Of a stretch of DNA of 64,000 nt, positions 48,693-59,501 are shown piece by piece. The DNA is taken from positions 136,501 through 200,500 of the forward strand of contig CANUEZ040000193.1 of assembly GCA_948099385.1 (NCBI GenBank), in the 5' to 3' direction. The stretch is from Fasciola hepatica (taxonomy: Eukaryota; Platyhelminthes; Trematoda; Plagiorchiida; Fasciolidae). A program made the translations under genes and the position numbers. A model generated the notes under the pieces. It was not told the origin of the DNA, did not search any database, and worked only from the letters and a program-made list of their open reading frames with translations. Numbering within the stretch: position 1 is the stretch's first letter; each line of letters begins with the position of its first letter.

Positions 48693-50880
48693 ATGTCCGG
48701 ACTATCACGATTGCAAAGATTTTGCCTTCGGCGAAAAGTATTAAGGCAAGTCTTGTGCCCATGTTGTTTGGATGCCTCCTTATGGGAACCTCGTCATGGA
48801 TGTTCCATACTTATTACTGAGGGTAAGACTACACTGTCAACAACTCTTGCAGAATCCAGACACCGTGGTGATGCTATCATCTTTGACACCACCCAGTTGG
48901 TGCCATTAACTTCGTCGGTATTATTTCGAGAGGTTCAAAGAGCGCTGTCTGCATGTGTGCCTGTAACAGACTTTGGGGATGCTTCTGGTATATTAACGTA
49001 TGCGATTAATATGAATTCCTCATATCAGATATTGAAAAGGCCGATGAAACTTTTGAAATACTCAACGAATTACTCCAAGATTCTGTTAAACTTCGCTTTA
49101 ACATGTCTCAAAGTGCTGCTGTACTGCGCATAATTGGAAGACATTTCGCAAACATTCCGAAGGACCCCAGGACTCTGTGCGGGACACCAAGGCAGTGCAA
49201 CGTCCGGGGGTTGCAGAACGAAAATTATTTTCACATGGGACTTAGTAAAGGATTTTCTGGTTTGATAAACTCACTGAAACTACTGGAATGCATCTTGGAT
49301 ATACAAATACACTGTGACGGAAAGGTCATTTATCATTCCTCCGACTTGCAATTGTGGCCAAAATCAGCAAGAATAATCGGACCACAAATAAGTGAAATAT
49401 TAACTGTGGGAGTTTACTACTGTAGAGATAAACCGAAACCTGTTGAACAGTTCCTGCTGGAGTGCACTGATGAACTGAAGATGGTGCTGGAACACGGGGT
49501 TGCACACCACGGTGTTTCCTACAAATGTACTCTCTCTGCCATTATTTGTGACACCCCCGCACGAGCGTTTGTCCGCCAAGTTAAGGGACACAACGCCTAT
49601 TTTGGTGTGATAGATGCATTGAGCCAGGTGTATGGGGTGTCTGAGAGGAGTAGCACTTCTGAGTTGGTTGACTGTCGTGTCCCTTGGGGCATCCTCCATC
49701 TCTTTGGTCTCCATCATTCACCCAACTCTCACCTGTGGCTCCGCGAAGCTGAAGCATGCATCAGCGGCCACACCCCGGCAAACCGCTCGACAGGCGGGCT
49801 AAACCAGGTTGAGGGTTACCGAGGTCTAAAAAACTTCGGCGAGACGGTGTTCGGCATGTGAAGACAGATCCTTCTGAATGGGTGGAAGAGATCTATTGAT
49901 CCAACGGCCACAAAGAAGACCTATTCAACTGCCTGATCCGGCATTCCAGAGGAGGCGAACGAACCGTACAGCAGGTCACCGGCTCCTCTGGGAACACCCT
50001 GCTGCCTTGCAGTCTGCACTTGGGTGTGCAAGGGCTAGAGGTGCAACCTCGAACAAAAAGGCCGGACGGTGCTGGGGGCACCGCTTCGTACCCTACTCCC
50101 GCGACTCTCTATGATTATTCACGAAACCTTCGCGATATCCATGGAGCCGACTTATCCTCTCGCAGGAGATAGTCGTGTAAAAGTAAAAAGTAAGTATTGA
50201 GCCAGGTTACTATACCGGTGGTAAAATGACCTTCCCGTCTATAACTGCCAAACGAAGGACGGACAAAAGCTTCCGCGCAAAAAGGCACAAGAAGCATCAC
50301 TTATTGGAGTCCAACAGTCTATTTTTGGCTCTAAACATAGACATGGCTCGCACATTCTGCCATGACTATGTGCATATGGTATGCTTGGGTGTAATGAAGA
50401 GGTTGCTTCTGTCCCTGCTTAGTGGTCCCAGGGATAGGTTTGCTGGTATCAGTCCATCTGTCGCTGAGGAACTAGGGAATCGCATTCTACAATCACATGT
50501 TGGTGTTACGTGCGGTTTTCCGCGAAAATGTCGACATATCAGCGACATGGAACGCTGGAAAGCTAGCGAATATCGATAATTCGTACTATACCTGGGACCC
50601 GTATGTTTGATACATTTACTACCGGAAGATGCGTACCACCATTTTTTGGCACTCTCAATAGCGGTGTGCATTCTCTGTCATCCCCGCTTGTATGTTCGTT
50701 ATCACCGGTTTGCAGCTGATCTTCTCTCCATGTTTGCCCAACAATTTGAGCTTTTTTACGGTTCGAAAGAACTCGTTTATAATGTTCACAGTTTGATTCA
50801 TTTGAACGATGATGTACTTCTACACGGAACTTTGGACTACTTTTCCGCCTTTTTTCCGAATCCCATCCTGGTCATTTGAA
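48693..50880 (+). pseudogene. CACTA transposase (Tnp2-like), interrupted
   Basis: Frames from 48693 and 49103 encode an animal-type CACTA transposase. Core features: an S-S-D-L-Q-L-W-P segment near 49340, the C-D-T-P-A-R-A-F motif near 49548, K-G-H-N-A-Y-F-G near 49584, and then a C-D-R-C pair reached after a one-base frameshift near 49605. The gene then breaks at 49630 by a 566-bp insertion and resumes at 50208. Downstream come D-Y-V-H-M-V-C-L-G-V-M near 50363, an R-W-K-A-S-E-Y-R segment followed by an in-frame TAA at 50577, and Y-N-V-H-S-L-I-H-L near 50780. Inactive. Confidence 0.85.
49630..50207 (+). mobile_element. GC-rich retroposon inserted in the transposase, with 12-bp target duplication
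   Basis: The transposase codons are split by 566 bp of new sequence (49630-50195) flanked by an exact 12-bp duplication, ATTGAGCCAGGT, at 49618-49629 and 50196-50207. The insert is GC-richer than its host, has no long ORF of its own, and ends in an A-rich AAAAGTAAAAAGTAAGT tail, as expected for target-primed reverse transcription. Its central part (about 49760-50110) looks structured, with many short GC complements. No tRNA-like boxes are seen. It could be a non-autonomous RTE derivative or a retrocopy of an unknown RNA. Identity not recognised. Confidence 0.8.
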
Positions 50881-50929
50881 GTGTCTTATCAAAGGACCCA
50901 GAAATCCTGGCCAACAATTGTATTAGAGA

Positions 50930-51300
50930 TTGATTGAGGGCCGATCTCTTCCTCTTCCATTACAGCGGAATTCCAATGTGGATGACACTGAATCGCCACT
51001 AATCCGAACACCGATTTGTGATAACTTTTTCTTTCTTAGGAATGCCTTTTCACTGACCGATCTCCGGACAGTGCAGTCATTGTACACGGATTTCCTGTTG
51101 TCATTGTCAACATTTCGGATAATGTCATTAGTTTCAAACGGTTTGTTAATCCACAGCCATTTTTCACAAAGTATTTGCCATCCACTTATATGTACTTTTT
51201 CTCCGTCGATAAGTTGGGTGTGGATGTTTTCTCCGCTACAACTGTCGATATTGAGTGTAAATGTTTGTTACTGCGGTGCACAAAGTACTCTGTAGTTATC
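50930..51300 (+). pseudogene. CACTA transposase C-terminal remnant
   Basis: Frame from 50930 begins G-R-S-L-P-L-P; this fits the poorly conserved transposase tail by position only. It stays open to 51295, then AT-rich sequence with a TTTTCAG acceptor-like site leads to the second gene at 51365. Confidence 0.4.
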
Positions 51301-51364
51301 CCTGTGTTGCATACTTTTTCAAGAATTAAATACTTTTAATAATACCAATGAATTTTCTTTTCAG

Positions 51365-52590
51365 ATGTTTCGGCTCGTACTTTTCCCGAAGGACGGCTCA
51401 GTTGGAATTATACATCGCAGCTGGCTTGTGGATTCCAAACACACAAGATGACGAAGCGTGAAACGTGCTTTAGAATATCGAAGCATGTTAATTTTGGGTA
51501 AACGGTTGTCCGATGACATTCTCGTTTATGAATGCCGTGAACTGTTTAGTTCAGGTACGAGTACATTTTAAAACTTAAACGATTGCACCAGAAAGTTTCC
51601 ATGAGATTCAGGAATGTCAGTCGCAATATTTGCGAAATGCCTTTTCAGAGGCCTCTGATGCGACAGCACCAATGACACCGTTTGCAACGAGGTATACAAC
51701 ACGCAAAAGGTACTCTATTGGCATTTTTCTACCCTTGCAGACGACCCGTCACTTTTAACAGTGACTCAGAAGATACCGATTGCAAATCTAACGCATAAAA
51801 ACGACCCCTGGAGCCGGTAGTTGTTCCAAGTCTACCGGAACAGTGTCTTACTGCTAGTCAGACAGCGGGATATGTTAAGCAACCTAACTAAGTATTTCCT
51901 ATCATCCAGACCGTCCTCCACGCCACAACCAGTATCCCGTATACTGGAAACCGGCAATCGAATTCCGATTTTGTCCCCTATATCGTAAGCCAACCAGTTC
52001 TTACTGGATTCATTTACACCACCACGTAGTTTTGGAAATGCTAGTTCCACTAGTTCCGACTAGAAGTCCGTTGAAACGACCCATACCACCGTGGGACAGT
52101 TAGAAAGAAAGATGGACGAATTGCAGGCTTCAGTGGCCGCCATAGTGGGAGACATGAATATAAAATTCTCCACCATCATAACACTGCTGAACTCCGGGTT
52201 CGATGCGTTACAGAGCCGAGTAAATGACTTATCCAGCTCAAGACAAACACCCGGGGTGCAGTCATACTACAGGACGACAAGAGCCACCACATTGGCAGAC
52301 TTAAAAACTGTGGACGGTGATTTGGATGTTCTGTCGAACTGCGAACAACTAGTAAGATAACAATATTGCTCATTATTATTCCGCGTTTCCATGCTTGTCA
52401 GGACTGTAACAAATGACCTCCGGGAATCAATCCGAAAAATGTTGTCCCTGGTGGTCAGCGATGAGCTTGCAAAGCAGTGTTGCTGGTCAGGCAGTGTAAC
52501 TAAGACCGCAGTTTCACAGCTACAACCAATGAGCGTAATTAAAAGCAGGTCTTTTCTTATCACACAATTCCTACGACTTTAGACGCCGCT
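51365..52590 (+). pseudogene. DUF4806-domain protein of the CACTA element
   Basis: Starts at ATG 51365, right after a pyrimidine-rich TTTTCAG. The first residues (M-F-R-L-V-L-F, then S-V-G-I-I, then S-W-L) match the N-terminal pattern seen in animal proteins that end in DUF4806. The frame breaks near 51430. Near 52091 a helical, coiled-coil-like stretch (L-E-R-K-M-D-E-L-Q, then L-L-N-S-G-F-D-A-L) precedes the C-terminal domain at about 52300-52560, recognisable by a leucine-rich start, V-S-D-E-L-A-K-Q and W-S-G, with a TAA at 52358 between its halves. Function in transposition unknown. Confidence 0.65.
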
Positions 52591-53125
52591 GAAAGTTATC
52601 TCCGAAGAGGATATCGAGAAGCATATACAACACTGGTTTAACAACGTCAAGGACCGCGGATCGTCGGGCAGGAATCCCAGGTGAAATATTGCATACGCAT
52701 GCGTCTTGAAATTCAGTGAGCCACTTTTTCATGAATAATTGCATGCGACACATTGTGAAGCACATTTATCAACATTTAATTTTGATACTTTCTTTTACGG
52801 ACTTCCATTAATAACCCACTTTTCATCAATACCACTATACATGGGTGCACGTGATTAATATTTTTTTCGTCACTTTACCGTACCATTGAAGAGGTCAGTT
52901 GAGCTCTCCTTGAAGAAAATAACAAAGGAAGAGTTACCTGGATTCACCTGTACGTTGTTTGACAACTTTTTTACAATACATTTCCACGTATGCCTTTTGC
53001 TACTTGGTTTTGTTCTTTCCAGTGGTATACGAGAGAAAGTACACGAACTGGGAATAGTAGGTCGTTTACCGAGATTCAGTCAAATGGGTTAGGAAAATGG
53101 GTAAATTTAGGAAAGCGTTTCAAGG
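52591..53125. other. CACTA 3' non-coding region
   Basis: AT-rich sequence between the second gene and the right subterminal repeats; no gene recognised. Confidence 0.4.
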
Positions 53126-53300
53126 CTACCAGGAACTTGGGCTATTCCCATCGGGAACCCATTGAGGCCCAACCGGGATGCGTTTCCTATCCAAACCAAA
53201 ATCCAACCTCTAGGCTAGAGTGTCCCAACCAAAACCCAATGCATCCCAACCGAATCCCAATCAAATCCCAACGGGGGCCCAATCGGGATTTGGTTGGGAT
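53126..53300 (+). repeat. CACTA right subterminal repeats
   Basis: Dense cluster of CCCAACC, AATCCCAA and CCCAACCGAATCCCAATC units, the reverse complement of the GGTTGGGAT units at the left end. At least eight units lie in about 170 bp. Confidence 0.75.
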
Positions 53301-53559
53301 TGCTACATGGGTATTGATAGATTGTATTGAAATCATGATTTGAGTACGGTGGAATGCTCTTCAGCACCGAGTTACAAGTTATTTTACTTCATGCACCGTT
53401 ATATGGATAAAAATGACTGTATTTATTAGAAATTCGTACTTCACCAAATATAAAAGTGACCGTGGTCTTTTCTCCCTCTGCAGAGCGAAAAGCAATTTGG
53501 GATGAACCCTAATGGAGCATCACGTGTTTCACACGGCCAACATAAACCGTTCGGGAAAA

Positions 53560-53640
53560 ATTCAAGAAACACTCAGAAACCACTCGAAAATCGATCAGCG
53601 CAATTGAGCAAGTCGCTCGAAAACCCATCGGTGTTGATAC
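53560..53640 (+). repeat. Dispersed repeat E, copy 3
   Basis: CACTCAGAAACCACTCGAAA and GTCGCTCGAAAACCCATCGG blocks shared with 47815-47935 and 45255-45370 (-). Confidence 0.5.
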
Positions 53641-53955
53641 GAGGCAATTGTCACGCAAACTGAAATTGACCTGCGTGCTAAAATCTGCGCTAACCTCGCA
53701 CTACTAAAAATAATGGAGCTGATTCAAACCAAACCAGTCACAGGTGCATTTACCCATACCTCGATGGGTTGAAGACGGAAAACGAAACACTCAGGCACCG
53801 CTCCGTTTACACAGTCCCTGAATTTTGACCATTTTTGACAGATTCAAACAATTTAATTCCATGGTCTGATGGAGGGTGCCTGAAGGTCCAAATTCATGCA
53901 CTGGTAAGCTCCCCGGCTCCTTCATTGCTTCATCAACTTGAAACGATGAAACTTA

Positions 53956-54161
53956 GTTCAGTTCAGTTCAGTTCAGTTTGCACAGGACTTGGTGTGGCTA
54001 GAGCCAATCGTGTGTCCAGATAGTTGTGTTGTCGGCGCGTTTCCGTAGCTCCCAACAGTGCGTGATTTTCTTTTTCTGAAAGGCAGAAATTTTGTGCAGT
54101 ATCAGCCCTGGCAGAGTAAGGTGGAAACAATAAGTAAATTGCATCTGACCCTAAAAGCTGC
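53956..54161 (-). other. CR1-like LINE 3' UTR with (GAACT)n tail
   Basis: The minus-strand sequence after the ORF stop ends in four to five tandem TGAAC units (53956-53978), the kind of short-repeat 3' tail used by CR1-type LINEs. The same tail and preceding block (TGCACAGGAC on the plus strand) recur at 61937-62020. Confidence 0.75.
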
Positions 54162-55271
54162 TTAACATAACTCGGGGTATACTGCCACCCAACATAGGTC
54201 TACTGCTTTCTTAAAGGCCTTCACTGTTGTGGTATTTATGACCTCTTCCGGGAGCTTATTCCAACAGGGTACCACTCTATTTGAGAAGTACGTCGCCCTA
54301 ATTTGGAGCCTCGAATGTTTCCTTTGTAATCTAAGGCTATGCCCCCTTGTGCCTCTCTCGGGGATCAGCGAAAAAAGGTCTTCTCGACTTATTCCTGACA
54401 GTCCTTTCATTACCTTGAAGGTTTCTATCAAATCCCCGCGAATGCGCCGTCTTTCCATAGAGAATAGGTCTAGGGCACGGAGACGCTCTGTGTAGTTAAA
54501 CCCCCTTTGCCCAGCCACCATTCTAGTGGCTAGCCCTTGCACTTTCTCCAGACAGTTGATATCTTTCTGATAGTACGGTGCCCAGGCCTGCACGCAGTAC
54601 TCCATATGCGGCCTAACTATGGCCTGATATATCGGAACGAATATCTCCGGATCTCTACACGACATAATGGATCTAACTCGAAAGAGTTCCCTCCTGGCCG
54701 TATTGGCTGCTGAGGTGCACTGCTTTGACGGCTTAAAGCTGTTGTCCATTATAACGCCCGAGTCTTTGACCTGCGAGACCACTTGCAACGAACCCACACT
54801 ATTCTCACTAGCCCCTGTATTTGTGGTCAAGCATTGACACTTGGTGAGGTTTAGTGGAAGGTCCCATTTCCGTGCCCAGTTTTGTACTGCTAACACGTCA
54901 AGTTCTATATCTACTCCAGCTATCTTGACGTCATCGGCAAACATAAAGGTGGGGTTTGTAAGCCCACGTGCTAGGTCGTTGATGAAGATGAGGAAGAGCA
55001 GAGGGCCGAGCACCGAGCCCTGTGGCACCCCACTTGTTACACCTTCCGGTTTTGAAACATGGCTCCCCACCTTAACAACAAAGGTTCGCCCTGCTAAGAA
55101 ACTACTTATCCATTGTCTTGCCTTTCCAACAATTCCCATGGACTGCAGTTTGACGTCCAGAAATCTGTGGTTCACAGAATCAAACGCCTTGCTGAAGTCC
55201 AAGTAGCAGACCGCCCCCCCCACCCCCCTTCCACCCCCTTTTTCTTCAACGGCTTTTCGGATCACAAGCAT
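54162..55271 (-). pseudogene. CR1-like LINE reverse transcriptase, 5'-truncated
   Basis: The longest LINE frame in the window (369 codons). RT motifs in order: Y-L-D-F-S-K-A-F-D (about residue 23), S-G-V-P-Q-G-S-V-L-G-P (near 80), I-N-D-L, and catalytic F-A-D-D at 54941-54930. The post-RT region has a Y-C-V-Q-A-W-x-P motif and R-R-R-I-R-G-D-L-I-x-T-F, usual for CR1 ORF2. The C-terminal two-thirds is intact with a natural stop. Upstream, C-V-T-N-A is readable before the ATG after a frame change, so the ATG at 55271 is not the true start. A G/C homopolymer-rich patch lies at 55211-55232. Confidence 0.88.
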
Positions 55272-55426
55272 TAGTCACACACCTCTCACGGCCAATCGCC
55301 CTAGTGATAAGGATAACGTAGTAAAGGGTAGATGACTCTAGATGAGGTGTCAAAGTTAAAGGTGATAGTCAGTAGTCTAACGAAAATAGTAGCACAGGCT
55401 CCTGGTCATACTTCTCCGAATACATT

Positions 55427-55696
55427 TTTAGGATTTATCTCAGTTAAGTCAGGACCTGCTCCCGTATAGAGTCTATAGCCCGTGGTCCTCGGTATGTGAC
55501 ACGATAGCGAATATACTCGGCAGCGCGCAAAGCAGAACTTAAAACGCTGGAGCGGGACAACGTGTGTATTGGAGGAGCGCAACGGCGTGCAGACGACGTA
55601 CACAGGCGGAGCAAGTGGCCCCACCAAAAACGGTCATTGTTCAAATAAACAAATTTGTTAGTCTTCGTCATCAAGTGCTTTATTGGTAGCACTACA
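55427..55696 (-). repeat. Copy B 3' LTR
   Basis: 270 bp; on the minus strand it begins TGTAGTGCTACC at 55696 and ends CCTAAA at 55427. AATAAA lies about 12 bp from its start. Confidence 0.95.
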
Positions 55697-55713
55697 GGGG
55701 TCTCCCCCCAGAA
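55697..55713 (-). promoter_or_regulatory. Copy B polypurine tract
   Basis: Minus strand TTCTGGGGGGAGACCCC directly before the 3' LTR, the position that primes plus-strand DNA synthesis. It is interrupted by pyrimidines at its end. Confidence 0.6.
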
Positions 55714-56279
55714 GGCCGACGCAGTTGGGCTTCGACCCGTGATGGGTACGTCGGATTCGGTGGCGAGAGACGTTTTCCATGCCTCCCGCCGCGGTCGAAC
55801 ACAACAGCGAAGCCAGCACAAGCTGTTATCCGTGACTCACACTGGTCGCTGTGCGTCGATCGCAAAATTGCGTCCTCCTCAAAATGTTATCCTACCGGGG
55901 TAGATCCTGTTCGTGACCAGGCAGTGGTGGTTGTGTTGTAGGGTTTGTCGTTGTCGGCATATCCCAAAGTTCCGTGTCCCTGTGGTTGTCATTGCCTTCG
56001 TAAGCGAGCCAGCGTCCGGCGTCAAATGAGTCCAGTCGCGATCCAGTGAGCCTTGTGTTGGAGCCATGCGAGATCCTGGAATTCCATGTGGTTCTGTCTG
56101 ACGGGACGAGCTGGAAGGAAAGAAACACAAGGAAGCTGCGCCTCGAGGCGCGATCGGATATTCGACTGAGGGGGACATACCGGCGCAATACAGGCTGCCA
56201 CCACCCTTGTCGTGATCACCACGTGGTCGTGCATTCATGTATAATAAGACTATGTACAAGTTGAATATGAAGAGTAAAC

Positions 56280-57755
56280 TTAAATATATACAACTGTTAC
56301 ATATTCAGAAAACCTCGCTGGCTGTCGCAGCTCGCGGCCGCGTCGATTTCTCCTGTTGACCGGTGCAGCTGTGTCTTTCGTGGAGTTTGGTGTTGCAACA
56401 GGTAACGAGGGGTCGTTAGTAGGAGTAACAGGGGCCGACTCGGGACGACTAACCGAAGGTTGTGAGCAGGTAGGGACACTGAGAGGGTTGTTCGAGGTGG
56501 GTTCTGCCTCGATGAAGGCTGGTTTGAGGCGGTCTATGCTGATGGTCTCCCTCCTGCCCTCGACGTCCACCACGTATTTCTTTTCCTTTCGCTGGACGAC
56601 GCGGAACGGGCCAGAGTAAGCCGCCTGCAGTGGTGATCGCACTGCATCTACTCGAATAAACACATGGCTGGTGGTAGCTAGAGCGGTAGGTATGTAGTTG
56701 CTCAGGGTTTGTTCTCGTGGTGGGGTGGGCTTTATCACCCGCATTTGGTGCGACAGCCGTTTTGCGTAATCCCCGTAATTACAACTCATAGGTGGTAATG
56801 GAGAAACCAACTCACCTGGAAGTCGTAGTGTGCAACCATAAACCAGTTCAGCCGCCGTAACACCCATATCGGCTTTAACGGTGTTACGCAGTCCTAAGAG
56901 AACGATCGGCAAAACTTCACTCCATAATGGATTATCAAGAGCACGAAGGGCAGCTTTCAGCTGGCGATGGAATCGCACCACCATGCCATTGGCCTGAGGA
57001 TGATAGGCCGCCGTCTTGTTGTGTCGACAACCGAATGCGTTTAGTAGCTCGTGGAAGGCGCCGTCGAAATGAGAACCGCGATCAGTGGTCACGATATCAG
57101 GGCAACCGAACTGACTCACCCAACCGGTTAGAAATGCTTTTGCAGCTTCCTTTGAGGTTGGGCGAGGAATAGGTATGGTGTGTGGCCAGCGAGTGAAACG
57201 ATCTACGCAAGTGAGGATGTAGACGCAGCCACTGGATGGCGGAAGTGGCCCCACGAGATCCTTATGCACATGATGAAAGCGCGCGTCCGGTTCGCAGAAT
57301 GTGCTTAAAGTAGATTTGGTGTGACGATGTATCTTAACTCGTTGGCACTGGAGATAAGCACGAGCCCAAAGACGTACGTCACGTTTGACGCAAGGCCAGA
57401 CGAATCGCTCGGTGACTAGTTTCACTGAGGCGGTTACCCCAGGGTGCGATAAGTTGTGGAGGCTGGTAATAACTCGTCGGCGAAAACTGGCAGGAACTAG
57501 TGGTCGGGGTCGACCTTGTGACACATCGCAAATGATAGTTACGTCCGAAGTTGGAAGGGCCACTGCCACTAGGTGCAGGGAGCTGTTGTGTCTGAGTTGC
57601 TCTACCTCAGGATCTGTCGTTTGGGCTGCGGCGATTGCTTCTAGATCTATGCCCATGGGTAGTGGGTAGTCGATATTGTGGACGCGTGAGAGTGCGTCTG
57701 CTACAGGATTGTGCCCCAGAGACGTGTCGAATGTCCGTAGTAAACTGCGAAACAT
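56280..57755 (-). pseudogene. pol: Copy B integrase (with RNase H end)
   Basis: 491-codon frame. It opens with the RNase H end ([10 protein letters not shown], residues about 14-23). The zinc module follows (H-N-L-S-H near residue 93), with the first Cys of the C-x-x-C pair replaced by Tyr at 57356-57354. The catalytic core keeps both aspartates (K-D-L-V-G-P; T-T-D-R-G-S-H) but the Glu codon reads GTG (Val) at 56978-56976. The GPY/F-type module (S-G-P-F) and a K-K-Y-V-V-D-V strand come near residue 385. Integrase should be inactive. The frame overlaps the upstream RT frame by about 150 bp and is joined to it only across a +1 shift at the GGGG of 57717-57714. Confidence 0.93.
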
Positions 57756-59217
57756 AGTCTAAGTGGCGAATCTCGCGTGGCGAATATCGGTCAGAAGCTG
57801 ACTGGAGGGCGTACACTAGTGGTTTATGATCTGTAAACACTGTGAACAATTGGCCCTCGAGTGTGTGCCGGAAGTGTCGGATACCCAAATAGATTGCCAG
57901 CAGTTCTCTGCTGAACGTACTATATCGGGATTCCGAAGGCTGGAGACGCTTGGAGAAGAAAGCTATTGGTTGCCATGAATTGTTGACGAATTGCTGCAAC
58001 ACTGCTCCAACAACCGTGTCCGAAGCATCTGTTCCTAATGCCAGGGGAGCAGAGGGATCGGGATGTGCAATTAGTGCTATGTTGGCGATAGCATCCTTGA
58101 TCAAAGTAAAAGCTGCCTGCGCCGTGTCGGGAAAAATGAATTTCCGCTTACCTCCACGTAAAAGGTCTGTTAGAGGCTGCATTATTTCGGCGCAGTGTGG
58201 GATAAAGCGGCGATAAAAGTTAACCAGGCCAGAAAATTGGCGCAACTGTCGGTAAGAGTGAGGCTCAGGATAGTCGCGAATTGCCGCCACCTTGTCAGGC
58301 AGGGGCTGTATGCCTGAGGCTGAGATTTCGTGACCTAGGAACGTGATGGTCGTCCTACCTAATTCGCACTTAGCAGGGTTAATGGTTACACCGTGTTGGC
58401 TAAGACGCTCAAAAAGAGCACGCAGGTGTGTCATATGCTCTTCTTTTGAAGAACTTGCCACCAAAATATCGTCTAAGTACACGTAGACGTTCTTCAAACC
58501 GCGTGTTGCCTCATGCATAAACCTTTGAAAGGTTTGGGCTGCATTGCTGAGCCCAAAAGGCATGCGCAAAAACTCGAATAGTCCGAATGGAGTTGTGACA
58601 GCGGTTTTAAGGATGTCAGCCTCTGCTACTGGGATTTGGTGGTAGGCTCTGACGAGGTCGATTCTGCTGAAAACAGGACAACCAGACAGGGTAAAAGTAA
58701 GATCTTGAATATGTGGAATGGGGTACCTGTCCGGGACAGTAGCCCGGTTGAGGGCCCTGTAGTCACCGCAGGGGCGCCAATCGCCATTAGGTTTAGGAAC
58801 CATGTGAAGGGGCGAGGCCCAAGGGCTACTGGACGGGCGTATTATGCCTAGTTCTAGCATGTGTTCAAACTCAGCCTGTGCTACGCGGAGCTTGTCTAAG
58901 GTCAAGCGACGTGGTCGGCTAAATGCTGGGGGTCCTTTAGTGACAATATGGTGGGTAACGTTAGTGGTCACCGCGGGAAGGGGGCCAGGTTGTCTTAGCA
59001 TTGCCGGGTATGCTGAAAGTAGGTCTGCGTACGGGTGTCCAGCCTGCGGTTCGATGTATAGGGGCGTGATGTGATTCACGGAGGAATACGACCCGGTTAC
59101 GGAAAGAGAAGTCTGCCAGCCGACAACTCTTTGGCCTCGTGCATCGATCAGGAGGTCGAAATGGTCTAGGAAATCGATGCCTAGTATGGGATAAGGGACG
59201 TCTGCTACTATGAACAC
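57607..59217 (-). pseudogene. pol: Copy B protease end, reverse transcriptase and RNase H
   Basis: 536-codon frame. It starts inside protease (I-L-G-I-D-F-L near residue 12). RT begins near residue 110 ([10 protein letters not shown]) with [18 protein letters not shown] and an intact Y-L-D-D at 58479-58468. RNase H keeps [15 protein letters not shown] and F-T-D-H-K-P. RT and RNase H therefore look catalytically intact, unlike protease and integrase. The native start is not this ATG: the protein is made by frameshift from gag, and here the link is cut by a small deletion in protease. Confidence 0.93.
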
Positions 59218-59240
59218 CCAGCGGAAGGTGCGACGTAGTC

Positions 59241-59501
59241 CTAAGTTGAGTGTGAGTGACTTACGGCCGTAGCAATGGCAGTGCCATTGGCAGCACGGAG
59301 TTGTTGGACTGACGGGTTCGTTGCATCACCTGCCTCCTTTGGAATGACACTTACTGCTGCACCGGTGTTAAATAGGAACAGGCTATTGGAAACTAAATCT
59401 CGGACATGCAACAGACGACTGCTATTATGGCTCCCGACCGCGTTAATCGTCGGAACGCGTCGGGATATTAGTTTCCCTGTTTGGCACCTGGGAAGGTGCA
59501 A
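59241..59501 (-). pseudogene. pol: Copy B protease N-terminal part (frameshifted)
   Basis: Frame -1 relative to gag and overlapping its end. It contains the protease active-site strand, but the catalytic triplet reads N-T-G (AAC at 59369-59367) instead of D-T-G, followed by A-A-V-S-V-I-P. The frame runs into a stop at 59241 because about 4 nt are missing near 59265-59272 compared with copy A (8848-8858), which separates it from the pol frame at 59217. Both defects inactivate it. Confidence 0.88.
59433..59477 (-). promoter_or_regulatory. Programmed -1 ribosomal frameshift signal, gag to pol
   Basis: Minus strand: the slippery heptamer GGGAAAC (59477-59471) sits in the correct phase (G GGA AAC) and is followed at once by the gag TAA. 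A 6-nt spacer (59470-59465) leads to a stem pairing 59464-59454 with 59444-59433: 11 base pairs, one bulged G, 9-nt loop. A -1 slip enters exactly the protease frame. Heptamer, phase, spacer and stem all match the established pattern of retroviral -1 frameshifting. Confidence 0.88.

Larger units (their letters stand above)
47953..53313 (+). mobile_element. Complete, inactivated CACTA-type DNA transposon with two genes
   Basis: 5361 bp bounded by 13-bp inverted repeats: TACCCATGTAGCA at 47953-47965 and its reverse complement at 53301-53313. Both ends carry subterminal repeats of the GGTTGGGAT type, facing opposite ways. Inside lie a Tnp2-like transposase (48693-50880) and a second gene with a DUF4806 domain (51365-52590). 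CACTA elements with such transposases are known in animals from schistosome SmTRC1; relatedness here is by family knowledge. Frameshifts, a stop and a retroposon insertion inactivate it. A clear 2-3 bp target duplication is not visible. Confidence 0.8.
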
